The notes under the pieces were generated by a model. That model worked only from the letters and a program-made list of their open reading frames with translations, did not search any database and was not told the origin of the DNA. The position numbers and the translations under genes were made by a program. From Allomyces macrogynus ATCC 38327 (Eukaryota > Blastocladiomycota > Blastocladiomycetes > Blastocladiales > Blastocladiaceae): a stretch of 64,000 nt of DNA. Positions 10,806 through 20,598 of the stretch are shown here, piece after piece (the first letter of the stretch is position 1; each line of letters begins with the position of its first letter). Location: the NCBI GenBank assembly GCA_000151295.1, contig GG745328.1, positions 221,274-285,273 of the forward strand, read 5' to 3'.

Positions 10806-11728
10806 ATGGCCGAATTTCTCAACCCCCGCGTTGCGCGCCTGATCATTCTCGGCCCGATGCAATCTGGCAAGACTCAGCTCATCAAGTTTCTGGCCGACCA
10901 GGACCCGGCCTTCCATGCCGAGCAGCCGCTCGCGATTGGTTGTGATATTGGGCCGTGCACGTCGCGTATGGCCATGTATCCCGTTCGCCTTGAACGTGAA
11001 CACCTGGGTCGTTTACTCTCGCGCAGCGGCAGCGACAACGGTGACGCTTCATGGCCGCTCAGCGTATGGGTGAACAAAGCCAATCGTGTTCCCGACAAGG
11101 CAGTCGAAGAAATGCTCGACTTATTTGAAGCTTCTGGCGACGATTTTTTGCTTGATGGCATGACGTCAACCAAGACGCAGCGCCCCATTCTTGATTTGAA
11201 GCTGTTTGACACGCCTGGGCTTGATTTGAATGTGGCCCAAGAGGACCGCGCTCAATGGCTGACTGCATTCTTGCAGTCGCATCCCGCTATTGACGCGGCA
11301 GTGGCCGTGATTCGGTACGATTCGAACGTAACTTTTTGCCAACTCTGCTGATATTTACTACAAACTCACAACATGGCGTGGAAAATCGCAGCTATGCGAC
11401 ACGCATCACACCCGAGTACATGGAGGCCAAGTTTGCTGACCCATTCGAAGCACTGTCCAAGATTTGCTCGAATCTGATCGTCGTCCACTCGCATTACCTG
11501 CCCAACATGGCCATTGAAGCGGGAAAGCCGTACCTCGACCTGTCAGATCGCGTTGCCGTGTTTGATGGGTGGCTGCGATTGAAGCCATTTGGAAGCCTGT
11601 TGCACACGACGCATATTCCCATGAACAGCAAGATGCCAGTTCCTCCCAAAGCGCATCCGGTGCAAGAAGCGTTCTGTTTTCAGCAGCTCGGCGTCTTTGT
11701 GGACGTTGTTGATGCTTTGAGCCATTAA
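10806..11728 (+). CDS. P-loop GTPase, possibly AIG1/septin-like, two exons
   Basis: Exons 10806..11314 and 11392..11728 give 281 residues. G1 is GPMQSGKT (residues 16-23). G3 is LFDTPGLDL (D135), typical of TRAFAC GTPases. No clear (N/T)KxD G4 is seen; the equivalent place may be LIVVHSHYLPN. The intron (GTACGA...CGCAG, 77 bases) restores the frame inside an Arg codon, giving AVIRYATRITPEY. The C-terminal end QEAFCFQQLGVF recurs in the decayed copies near 13.9 kb and 53.87 kb. The nearest families by motif are AIG1/GIMAP or septin-like GTPases, which is an inference. An AATAAA lies 100 bases after the stop. The preceding unknown gene is its constant partner in other copies. Confidence 0.7.
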
Positions 11729-11827
11729 TTAAGCTCAGCTGTTCGGCTGACCACACGCTGTTTGAACGTGCCCATCTTTTCCCCTTCCCCTACTCCCCAA
11801 GTCCTCCGCTCCTGTGTAATTTCAAAA

Positions 11828-11833
11828 ATAAAT
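11828..11833 (+). terminator. AATAAA polyadenylation signal of the GTPase gene
   Basis: A canonical AATAAA sits 100 bases downstream of the GTPase stop codon, a usual distance for a 3' UTR. Confidence 0.45.
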
Positions 11834-12197
11834 GTGCGCTTTCTACCAACGGGACATGCTGAACTGAGCAGTGATCACAAGCACATGTGGCATTCGAAAC
11901 GCTGGGGAAGGCTGGCAGCTTGCAGCAAAGGGTTGTGTTCAACACCTTCCTCACAGCCAAAAAGAGCAACGGAGGATTGGCGCCTGTTCGAGGTGACTTG
12001 GTCAACTTCGAGCAAGGCGCGCAACTTCTGAAACCCCATGTCAAAGCACTCCATCTCTTCTCGCTCAAACTTTCTTCCTGACCTTGCCGCGTACTCGTCG
12101 GATCTACCATGAGCACCGACGCCAAGAAAAAGAATCATCCAGGATAACGAATACGGCCTGAGTCGCTTCATAAATCCAGCTGCAGACCAAGGGTCTG
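11834..12197. other. Spacer between GTPase gene and decayed copy
   Basis: No recognisable gene is present. Confidence 0.35.
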
Positions 12198-12788
12198 GTG
12201 CCACACACCATTTGCCTACGATCCCAATCACCATTCCTCGGTCCTATACGGAGCTCCCGATTTGTTACACATGGCGACAACACGGCCAGCCTCGCCGTCA
12301 TTATCAACTCTTTTTTTGGTGAGGACTCGATCGAAAACATCGTCGATGAAGTGGATGTCCCGCTCCCATTTGGGCCCGCAGGTGCTAAAATGACTGTGAC
12401 CACTATTTCCGTCAACGTTTACACGGTCAATTTGCAGTGGGTTGGCATGGACACGACGCCCGCGCCCCTCACCACCTTGGTGGAAGCTGCATCATTGTCC
12501 TCAACTGAGTTGTTCGAGCCTATTTGTGCCAGCAATGGCAGACTTGCTTTGATCAGTTCTGCATGAACTGGGGGCCAGCGCGATCGCGTGCTCATCGAGT
12601 TGGTGCAATTACCATGCCCAGTGGACATGCTCCAATTGCAAGTCACGAATCCGCCGGCATACCTTGACACATTGCTCCATATTGTTACCGCTTTATTCCG
12701 TCATGACATTGCTCTACAGGCGGATGTCTACGCTACCAGTTATTCGGAGGCCCTTGATCAGTTGGCTGTGGGCTCACAATTGACATGA
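12198..12788 (+). pseudogene. Decayed copy of the unknown-protein gene
   Basis: One reading frame matches the gene at 9654 across its core: VNLQWVGMDTTPAPLTTLVE parallels LRWLGTDTAPAPLATLVE, and IELVQLPCPVDML parallels VELVQLPTPADML. The frame is open except for one TGA at 12564-12566 and ends at TGA 12786-12788. It lacks the N-terminal part. Its end overlaps the ATG of the phosphatase-tail frame by the sequence ATGA. Confidence 0.65.
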
Positions 12789-13255
12789 TGCACGATACGA
12801 CCTTGGGCGTCCTGTTATGCGCGCTCAATGTGGTGATTACGGCGCGGCCGCCGTATGCGAGACACGTGGTGAATGAAGAGTGGCGCGATGCGGCTACGGG
12901 ATGGCGCGAGTTCAGGGTGCTGTATAATGGAAAGGATGTGCGTGCATTGGTGGGGGCGGCGGGCGGTGGGGAGGGGAAGGGGCGTGGTGCGTGTGTGGTG
13001 TTGAGGTGGATGGTGATGGTTGCGGATACAGGAATGGGAAGTGGGTGAATACGAGGAATGGCGGGGTTGCGGAGAGACGATTGGAGCGGGCGATGGGTCG
13101 GATTGGCGGGAGTGTATCGACTCGCAAGTCGTTGATGTGATCAAAGCACAGGAAACCTGCAGTGTCTGACGTCACTGATCTACGCATCCTCAGTGTTAAT
13201 ACATTATACTTGGTGTTTCTCTCGTTTCGGCTGAGGCGAAACCCCGCTCTATGGG
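12770..13255 (+). repeat. Copy 1 of the acid phosphatase 3'-end repeat
   Basis: The sequence matches, with scattered differences, the 3' end and downstream flank of the histidine acid phosphatase gene at 61.3-61.7 kb. It also matches copy 2 at 54.72-55.18 kb. An 87-residue frame starting at 12785 keeps HDTTLGVLL, EEWRDAATGWREF and VLYNGKDV. Copies 1 and 2 share extra sequence on both sides (the unknown-protein fragment, and a flank reading CTCAGCCGAAACGAGAG in copy 2) that the phosphatase locus lacks. They are therefore copies of each other rather than two separate copies of the gene. Confidence 0.8.
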
Positions 13256-13463
13256 CCTTGTGACATAATAGAACTGGTCATTGCATGAAGCACATTGACA
13301 GGATTACAACAACATTCTTACTTTGCCCTGACACTCCATACAACAGTGATTCCGTCAGAAGTTCTTTGAGCTCAATAAGACGCGTCACTTGTCATCTCCT
13401 ATTCTCGACGGGTTCCACGTCATGAAAGTATTTGTGGTGACTTGGCCCGCATGATTTTGACGA

Positions 13464-13960
13464 TTGACGATTGATGAACAACCTCACACAGCTCCCCAAC
13501 TGTGGCGTGGGACCAGGCCGCATATTTTAATGCAGGACGCTCCTGATTCCTCCCTTCCCCTCCCTCGCCTGCGGCGTGCTGTCAACCTGTCCAAGACTGC
13601 CAATGTGCACATGACTGCAACGGTTGCCTCGACCGTGCTTCCCACGCCCCAGATGATGCAGCTTCGTGCACACTGGGTCTCGATGTTGTACGCAAATCAC
13701 TGTCACAGCAAGCACTGTCGCCCAACCAACAAGCTGACGTTGTAGTGCGCGGGAAGCAAACCAGACTCTGCTACTTCCTCTCGATGTCTTCTTGCCTGCA
13801 GATCTCTCGCCATTTGGTCCAGGCTTCATTACGATGAACATGGCCATAAACAACATGTTGCCACCATCACTCACATGCCCTGTTCAGGACGCATTCTGTT
13901 TCCAGCAGCTCGATTCGTTCCTGCGTGCGTGCGGTCATTCAATGCAGTCAAGAATGCCAG
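13464..13960 (+). pseudogene. 3' remnant of a GTPase gene (copy B)
   Basis: Near 13790-13930 the frame reads LPADLSPFGPGFITMNMAIN and then PVQDAFCFQQLDSF. This parallels LRLKPFGSLLHTTHIPMN and PVQEAFCFQQLGVF at the end of the intact GTPase (10806). The G domain is gone. It follows the phosphatase-tail repeat, in the same order as the locus at 53.8-55.4 kb on the other strand. Confidence 0.55.
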
Positions 13961-13987
13961 GGACCTCGAGGTCCCCAGCACATGTGC

Positions 13988-14283
13988 CCTAGGACCCTGC
14001 CCTAGGTCCAACCCTAGGTCAAAATGCTGTCCTAGGTCCACGCCGCTCCAGGACCTCCACCTCGATGAACCCCCACCGCGGCCACTTCGATTAATGTCTC
14101 TGGACATACCAGTGAGATGCCCCTGTAAGCCTGAGGACCTGGACAGGAATTCTGGGACCTAGGTCCATGCCGGTCGGGGAGTGAAATTCGGGGATATGTA
14201 CCGCAAGCAAGTCTGAGAAAGGGTGCTGGGAAGGGGTATACGGGGGATTGGGACCTAGGAATGTGTATCTGGGACCTAGGTCC
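13988..14283. repeat. Cluster of seven CCTAGG palindromes
   Basis: CCTAGG occurs at 13988, 14001, 14013, 14031, 14158, 14254 and 14275. Two copies are extended to the perfect 12-base palindrome GGACCTAGGTCC (14155-14166 and 14272-14283). A random 6-mer is expected about once in 4 kb, so seven in 296 bases is strong clustering. No reading frame explains it. Confidence 0.85.
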
Positions 14284-14323
14284 ACACGCGGGCAGCGCAG
14301 CTGCCATTGGGGCCAGGGGGTTC

Positions 14324-14396
14324 GGGGAATGCGTTGGGAATGGGTTGGGGAATGGTTGGGGGAATGGGTCGGGGAATGGGTTGGGGAATGGGTGCA
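14324..14396 (+). repeat. Minisatellite of GGGAATGGGTTG-like units
   Basis: The G-rich strand repeats GGGAATG/GGTTGG with small variations about six times, directly after the CCTAGG cluster. Runs of G3-G5 could form a G-quadruplex, which is inference. Confidence 0.75.
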
Positions 14397-14433
14397 GGGT
14401 CGTTTTTCAGGGATGGGTCTGGGGGGCCATTTC

Positions 14434-14516
14434 CCAGAACTCCCCATTCTGTCCCAAATTCTGTGGTGGTTTTATATACTACCCTCGAATCCGGGACAAA
14501 ATGGGGAGAATCTGGG
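14434..14516. repeat. Imperfect inverted repeat (hairpin)
   Basis: The left arm CTCCCCATTCTGTCCC (14440-14455) pairs with GGGACAAAATGGGGAG (14493-14508) with one mismatch. CCCAGA/TCTGGG extend the stem outward. The loop is 37 bases. It could be an end of a small non-autonomous element or an RNA hairpin; no target-site duplication is evident. Confidence 0.65.
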
Positions 14517-15200
14517 TTGAAACATCACAAAAAGGGGGCACTCAAACCGCATCATCAGACAGCCACCAAAGTTTTCTTGCCATGTGCTAAACCATGAACA
14601 CCATGAACTCGATGAACCAAACGCCAGTCAGCTGTGTCTGTTCAGTGCCACCCAAGTGGTGCACACGCGTGCCCAACTTTGTGATATACGTCGAATACCT
14701 CTGCAACGTCTGCGGGACAATAGCCATGATAGCCCGCTCCAACTGGACACACCAGGAACCCGACCCTCCACCACCTCCACAATATGAATGATGAATACAC
14801 ATTGCACGAATGGTTTCCGTGCAGTGTGCGAGACACAGTTAGTTAAAGGATAGCCGGTAGACTTCGCTGGGCTTGAGTTTTACGCGGACTGCTGTAGGGA
14901 AGACTGGTCAGGTTCTCTGGCTGGTTGTTCTGGGTGGTTGCTCCACTGTCTTTGGCTCCTGCCGGTGGAGATTTTGAGTGGTTGTCGCGAGAACCTTCAT
15001 TGCCTTTGTCTACAAGTCTGAATAAAAACATGAGGCACATGTGCATTTGCGTTGAGCCTTAGTCGCGATTAAATTTTCAGCCCTTGTTGTGGTGGGCATT
15101 GTAGCCAATGATGGCAAACTGCGACAGGAGGATGATGACGTTCACGCACAGAATTGCAACTTCAAGACCAAGCATTTACTATATACAATCAAAAATAATT
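14517..15200. other. Region without recognisable gene
   Basis: Short overlapping frames occur on both strands and none is recognisable. Confidence 0.35.
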
Positions 15201-15790
15201 TTATGTCAGGAATGCGAGCTGGATGGTCCAGTTGTGGCCATTGAAGTTGATAGGGCGCAGCTTGTGGTCGCACAGTTCGAGCTCAATCTCTGTGACTTCC
15301 TCAGTGATGGCTTTCGAATAAAAGTTAAAGAATTCACTGGACAGGTTCTGGTACACGAATGACTGCCCCCAACCGCCCTGCACGTGGAAGGACGCCACAA
15401 GCGAGCCGACATTGGGGAACGACGAGTGGGTGTAGTCTGCCAACATGTTCCCGAGGTTGGACTTGAGGTGAATCGTCTCAATTTGGGCAAGGGTGATGGC
15501 GTACCGACCAGTGATTCGAGTGGGTTGATTTTGAATATCCACACTGTCGTCCGACCAAGGCTCAGTGCCAAATCCGAGGTTTCGGTGAATGCTATTTGGT
15601 TTTTTGCGTTCGATACGGAACCCCATGTTATCATTGGCAATGGAGACAAGACCAGTGGAGGGGTTCCAAGTCACAGACCACACCCCTTGCCATTGAAATT
15701 CGGCGTTGCTGTTGTTGAGCAATTCTGTGAGTTTTTCGACAAGCGATTGTGGAGTGTAGTATGCAGGAGGCACTGCGACCAAGCCAAGCT
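15201..15790 (-). pseudogene. Virus-like (polinton/PLV-type) structural protein remnant
   Basis: The minus-strand frame is open for about 195 meaningful residues. Landmarks in order are PPAYYTPQSLVEKLTELLN near the start, then GLVSIANDNMGFRIE, an internal IHLKSNLGNMLADY, and the end ITEEVTEIELELCDHKLRPI followed by a short beta-rich tail. A begin-with-YT, end-with-L-x-D-x-x-x-x-P-I-x-x-x-G-x-x-W pattern is one I associate with structural proteins of polinton-like and adinto-type dsDNA viruses. That assignment is from memory and needs a profile search. The N-terminus runs into the head-to-head fibre gene at about 15,770, so the 5' end may be a rearrangement breakpoint. It may be an intact coding unit without its promoter. 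Confidence 0.4.
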
Positions 15791-17215
15791 GCCACAAAGA
15801 GTTACGTTGATCAGAAGGTTGCTGATGTTGTGGCTGGGGTAGCCGCGCCAATCTTCACCACAGCGCCCCTGCAAATCGCCTCCAACAACATCTCACTTAA
15901 TGCAGATGCATTGACGTTTGCGACTGCAGGGGGTATGCTGACAATCAAAGCAGGTGGCGTGACCAGCAGTCAATTGGCGAGCAGTATCAATGCCTCAAAA
16001 TTGTCAGGTCAGCTTCCTGTGGTAGTGTTGCCTGACGTGTCAAGTAGAGTCTCAGCTGTCTCTGGGACAATCATCACATCAAACTCAATCCCAAGCACTG
16101 CACTTGTTGACATCTCGGCGACGAAGCTCACAGGCACAATCAATGCTTCATCCTTTGCTGACAACACAATTGCCAGTTCAAAATTGATTAGTGTCGATTC
16201 CTCCAAGCTGGTCAATACCATTCCGTCCGCTTTGCTGAGTGTCCCCAATTCCTCAATCATCACCATCGACGGCGCAAAGGTCACGGGCGTTCTTCCATTG
16301 GCTACTATCCCGAGCGGGTATGTGGCGTCTTCGCTAGCAGGCACAATCGGCAACAGTCAGTTGGCACCAGGAATCGATGGAGGTAAGATGTCTGATGCAA
16401 CCATCGCCAGCGCTAAAATCGTTTCCATCGATGGTGCAAAGGTCACAGGCGTTCTTCCATTGGCTACTATCCTGAACAGGTATGCAGCATCTTCGCTGGC
16501 AGGCACAATCAGCAACACTCAGCTGGCAACCGGACTTGACGCCTCGAAAATCACTGTTGGGGTGATGCCTTTGTCCACAATCCCCACCATTCCAGTTCGA
16601 AACTTGACCTGTCAACACAAGTACAGACAACAGCCACCGCTGATTTGACAAGTCTGACGATGGGAGCACTGACAGTGACAGGAGGCGTTGGCATAGCAAA
16701 GGCTTTAAACATCGGCTCTTCAGGGACGTTCGCGGGCCAGGTCACTGTCAATTCAACTCTCGCGGCAACGTCCAAGTCGACAGGCGCGCTCATTGTGCCG
16801 AATGGCGGCGTGGGATGTAACTGGCTGACAACAACTGGGGCCTACTGTTTGCCCCAGGCAATGTGTCACTCATGCTCAAATGCAATGAGGGCGGGGGCAC
16901 AAACGGCGTGGCATATATTCACATAATGAGCGATTCTGTGAAAAAGTTTAATGTTGCATTCATTACGAATGCATCGTATGGTTATGGCGAAGTGGGCATG
17001 ACAAGTGGAGCGGGTATGCAGCTCGCTACCAGTGGTAATGTGGCTGTGGGTGTTGCTCCAAGTGCGTCAGGCGCAAAATTGCAAGTCAATGGCCGCATCA
17101 GTGCGTCAGACGCTGTGAGCGGAAAGTATCAAACAGCGAAACAATGCTGTATTGTGTGCAGCGCGCGACAACTGTGCGCGCTCCAGACCAATGGACACCA
17201 ACAAATGCGAAGATA
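15770..17215 (+). pseudogene. Phage/giant-virus-like fibre protein remnant
   Basis: Three consecutive frames build one protein-like sequence of about 470 residues. It opens with ATKSYVDQKVADVV, the start style of viral tail-fibre proteins. Repeated blocks follow (IDGAKVTGVLPLATI occurs twice, with SSLAGTI between), then GALTVTGGVGIAKALNIG, and finally KLQVNGRISASDA, typical of fibre ends before a chaperone domain. Frame changes near 16.6 kb and 16.84 kb break it. It has no intron signals and no start codon of its own. Composition is less GC-rich than the host genes. The 3' end runs into the DIRS-type element. Confidence 0.55.
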
Positions 17216-17435
17216 GTAAATGAAACGTGGGTCCGCGTGGGGGCGCGCGTGGGTGGGGTACCCGAAGGGAAACCCAGACCTCACCACATGAGCGCCATCA
17301 GCTCGGAAGAGCTCCCCGACTACGGAGACGGGACCCGTGAGCATGTGTGGCGGGCCGAGTGACACGTGGCGGCATGAGAGGCCATGCACGGGGTACCGCG
17401 GGGCTACGCGCAGGGAAATCCCGTACCCTGAGTGG

Positions 17436-18554
17436 TTACGCCGTAGGCGTGGAGAGCGATGGGGCCCTGGTGTGGAGCCAGGCGGTGGACGGGTCATCAC
17501 GCAGGTATTGGCGAAACGCGTCGGAGCGCCAGCGACCGAGCCGCTGGATGACATCAGGTGCGATGTCCTGCTGGCTGAGGAAGGTGGCAGCGCCTGCACA
17601 CAGGGAATGGCCGGTAAGCGTGGGCCAGCCTGTGGCAGCGCGCAGACAGGAGTGGAACCAGTGCCACGCCAGGCACCGGCTGTCGCGATGCTGGAAGAGC
17701 GGGCCCGACAGGCTGAGCGTCATGCGAGCCGCAAGGTACAAAGCCACGGCGAGTGAGGGGTCGTCAGCAGCGTCCCAGGTGGGGAGACGGATGTCATTGC
17801 CCAAGTACAGGGCGTCGGCCTTGTGGTATGGCAGGTGGTACCTGACGCTGTCGTGCGCGATGTGGACCGAGTCGACTTGGATGGTTTTGCTGAGACCGCT
17901 CTGCGTGATTGGGCGTTCCACAAGCAATTCTCTGAGCCTGTGGACGCCAAAGAATGCGATCGCAACCATGGCGTGGAACATGCACAAGTCGTACGATGGG
18001 TCCTGGTCAGCGAGGATGGAGCTGACTTCATCGAGGGTGATGGGTGGCACCTGGTGCAGTGCATGCGGCTTACACTTGGCGAGCCCGCGCATGGCGAGCT
18101 TGACGGCCGGCGCGTCACAGAGCGGCTGCAGATCCGGGAAGCCGCGGGAGAGGAACCAGGTCGAGAGGTTGCTGAGGTAGTTGCTGACCATCAGGGGCGC
18201 GACGTCAAGGGTCGCATTGAGGTATGAGATGAAGAGCACGAGGGAATGGACGGTAGGCAGCGCGGGCAATTGGTGGAAGTTGGTGAAGTCGTGCCACAGG
18301 CGGGCAGCATAGTCGTGAGCCTGTAGAGAGCTCGGCTCGTAAGCCACTGACATCAAGTCGTGGGCGTTGAGGATGAGGCTGGCCGTGCTGAGTTGAGTGC
18401 TGCGGACTGGTGCTGCCACGCGCCAGTGCAGGTGCACGTGCGCTTCAGTCGGGGCGCATCGAGTGCGTTGTGGGCTGGCGATGCGGCCTGGAGTGCTGGG
18501 GTTGGCGGCGCGCCTGGCAGTATGACTGGTGGCGCGACTGGTGGAGCGAGGCAT
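17436..18554 (-). CDS. DIRS tyrosine recombinase (integrase)
   Basis: This 372-residue frame has the phage-integrase fold signature. The first catalytic Arg is in FFGVHRLRELL, the H-x-x-R box appears as TGHSLCAGAAT, and the end is LGRWRSDAFRQYL with the nucleophile Tyr. In the H-x-x-R box the Arg is replaced by Cys (codon TGT, plus-strand 17598-17600), one C-to-T change away from CGT. Strand cleavage by the encoded enzyme should be impaired. The enzyme would normally insert the circular cDNA of the element. The start is placed at the first ATG of the frame, inside the RNase H end of the upstream ORF. Confidence 0.8.
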   Translation of the reverse strand: MPRSTSRATSHTARRAANPSTPGRIASPQRTRCAPTEAHVHLHWRVAAPVRSTQLSTASLILNAHDLMSVAYEPSSLQAHDYAARLWHDFTNFHQLPALPTVHSLVLFISYLNATLDVAPLMVSNYLSNLSTWFLSRGFPDLQPLCDAPAVKLAMRGLAKCKPHALHQVPPITLDEVSSILADQDPSYDLCMFHAMVAIAFFGVHRLRELLVERPITQSGLSKTIQVDSVHIAHDSVRYHLPYHKADALYLGNDIRLPTWDAADDPSLAVALYLAARMTLSLSGPLFQHRDSRCLAWHWFHSCLRAATGWPTLTGHSLCAGAATFLSQQDIAPDVIQRLGRWRSDAFRQYLRDDPSTAWLHTRAPSLSTPTA

Positions 18555-20598
18555 GGCGATGAATGCAGGGCCAAGGCTGCATCGGGAGCAAGGGCATGAG
18601 TGACAGGCCCATCAGCCGGAACGAGTGCAAGGAGTGGCGGGGGCTGAGGGGGCGCGTGCGGGGGCAGCGCCAGGGGTCGATGTGCAAGCGGCTCGCACGA
18701 GAGGGGCAGGTCGTCGGGCAGGACAGCTATGCGGAGCTGTGGGCAGAGAGCTGCGAGACGAGAGGACTGGCCCCGGCTGAGTGCGTCTGCCACTTCGTTC
18801 TCCACGCCCTTGACATGGGCGACCCGCAGAGACCAATCATGGGCGAGCTCGAGGCGGGCAAACTCAGCCGCGAGTTCGGCAAGGTCAGTGTGCCAAGCTG
18901 TGAAGGCGTTGAAGACGCCGACAGCTGTGGCGTTGTCGCAGAGCACAAGGACGCGATGGTGAGCTGGGGACCAGTAATTGGCGAGCCATCACAACGCGAG
19001 AATCACGGTGCGCGCTTTGAGGAGGTTGATGCAGGTGGTACCCGCACCGACATCGAGAGGGTTGTGGGGACGGGTCAGGCTGGTGTTGAGGGCTGGGACG
19101 TAGACGCCCATGCCACAGCCCGACGCGTCGGTCACAAGGATGAGATCGGCATCTGAGAAGCTCCAGTGCCACAGGCGCCAGAGTGACAACGAGGTGCAGG
19201 AGGCGAGCTGGCCGCGCCACCATGCCAGTGCTGAGCGCGCACTCGGCAAGAGCGGAACTGGCAGGCAGGGAGGGAGGCGGTGCGTGCCATGCGTGGCAAC
19301 AAGCGCGCGCAACAGGTGCAGGATTGCACGGTCGGGCGGAAAGACGGCCGACGCCCATGCCGCCCAGCCCGCAAACGACTGGATCTGCTTGACGGTGGCG
19401 CAGCTGGCTGCCAGAAAGGCATCAATTGTAGTGATCGCGCAGTCCACCTTCGACTGCGGAAGCGAGATGGTCAGGCCGGGCGCGTCGATTTGCAGACCAA
19501 GAATTTCGAGCGTCAGGCCATAGAGTGCTTTCGGAACCGAGTAGGGGACGCCGAGATAGTCGAGCAGCGAGAGGAACGAGGCAAACTTGGGCGGCGGCGT
19601 GCTGAGCTGGCTGCTGTCGTGGTCCGATACGGAGAAGAAGTCGTCCATGTACACCCAAAACTCAGACGCGGGGCGGCCCATCACCTTGCCGAGAACCCAG
19701 CACAGCAGAGCCGCGAACTGGCACCATACATGCGGCCAGGACCGGGCGCCGAAGCATGCGCAGTGGTCAAGGTATACGGTGCCAAACAGGTGAAATGACT
19801 GCCGGAGCTGCCAAAGCGGATGGACTGGGAGCAAGCAAAACGCGCTTTTCACGTCAGCCTTCCAGAGCGTGATGTGGTCGGCTCCGGACTTGGCGGCCAG
19901 GTCGTAGATGCAGCGGCACAGCAGTACAAGCGAGTCATATGCGACAGTTGCGTTGGCACGCGTGATGGTATCGTTGGGGGGCAGACTGCACGTGTAGGAC
20001 AGGTCCGAGATGATGCGCGGCTTGGATGGCTTGTCAGCACGCACAACAACGCCCAGTGGGTTGGTGCGCAGGTGGAGAGGAGGGCAGGAATCGACTGGCG
20101 TGACCAGGGAGACGCGCCCTGCAGCAAGTTCCTCGTCAAGGAAAGCCTGGAGGATATCGCGGTGTTCCGCCTCGATCTGGCCATGGTTCGGGTGGATTTC
20201 GTTGGGTGCCAGGGGCACCAACTGGTGGCTGGCGTATGGCCAAATTCCCTCACGCAGCGCGTGGTCCCAGGATGAGATGAGCGCCTGGTTTGGAAGTCAG
20301 AGAGCAGACAGACAAAACGATCTGCATTGATGGGTGTAGATATGCGAAACATGGAGCGATGCTCGTCCACTGTTGCCCACACGGGACGCCAGGGTCTGGC
20401 GCGTGGTGGAGCAGCAGAGAGAGCGGGTTCAGAGAGGATGCGTTTGACCGAAGTGGCGACAGCCGCCGGGTCGTCGGGCCTGAAGAGAAGTCGCCGTGAC
20501 CACACTGGCACGTCCTTTGACTGGTCGACTGACGGCGGGAGCGCGTTGGGGGCGAGGACGTGCACAGGCGCCAGCATGGCCGCCCCATGGGCGTTCAT
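18353..20598 (-). pseudogene. DIRS reverse transcriptase-RNase H ORF (broken)
   Basis: The ATG at 20598 overlaps the gag stop by ATGA. The order is a pre-RT segment, the fingers/palm RT (LWKADVKSAF, LRQSFHLF, and EFWVYMDDFF with the catalytic YMDD at about 19.64 kb), and RNase H (LILVTDASGCGMG, LVLCDNATAVG, VENEVADALSRG). Defects visible are a single-base frameshift near 20,290 in the pre-RT part; a Lys (AAA, 19016-19018) where RNase H normally has its Glu (INLLKARTV); and a TGA stop at 18989-18991 just after it, in frame with the rest of RNase H. The copy is inactive unless it is complemented. Confidence 0.8.

Noticed and set aside
17216..17420. Inverted GGGTACC-containing strings as DIRS terminal repeats
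   Set aside because: The complementary strings are close together on one side only; no partner is found at the other end near 22.1-22.5 kb.
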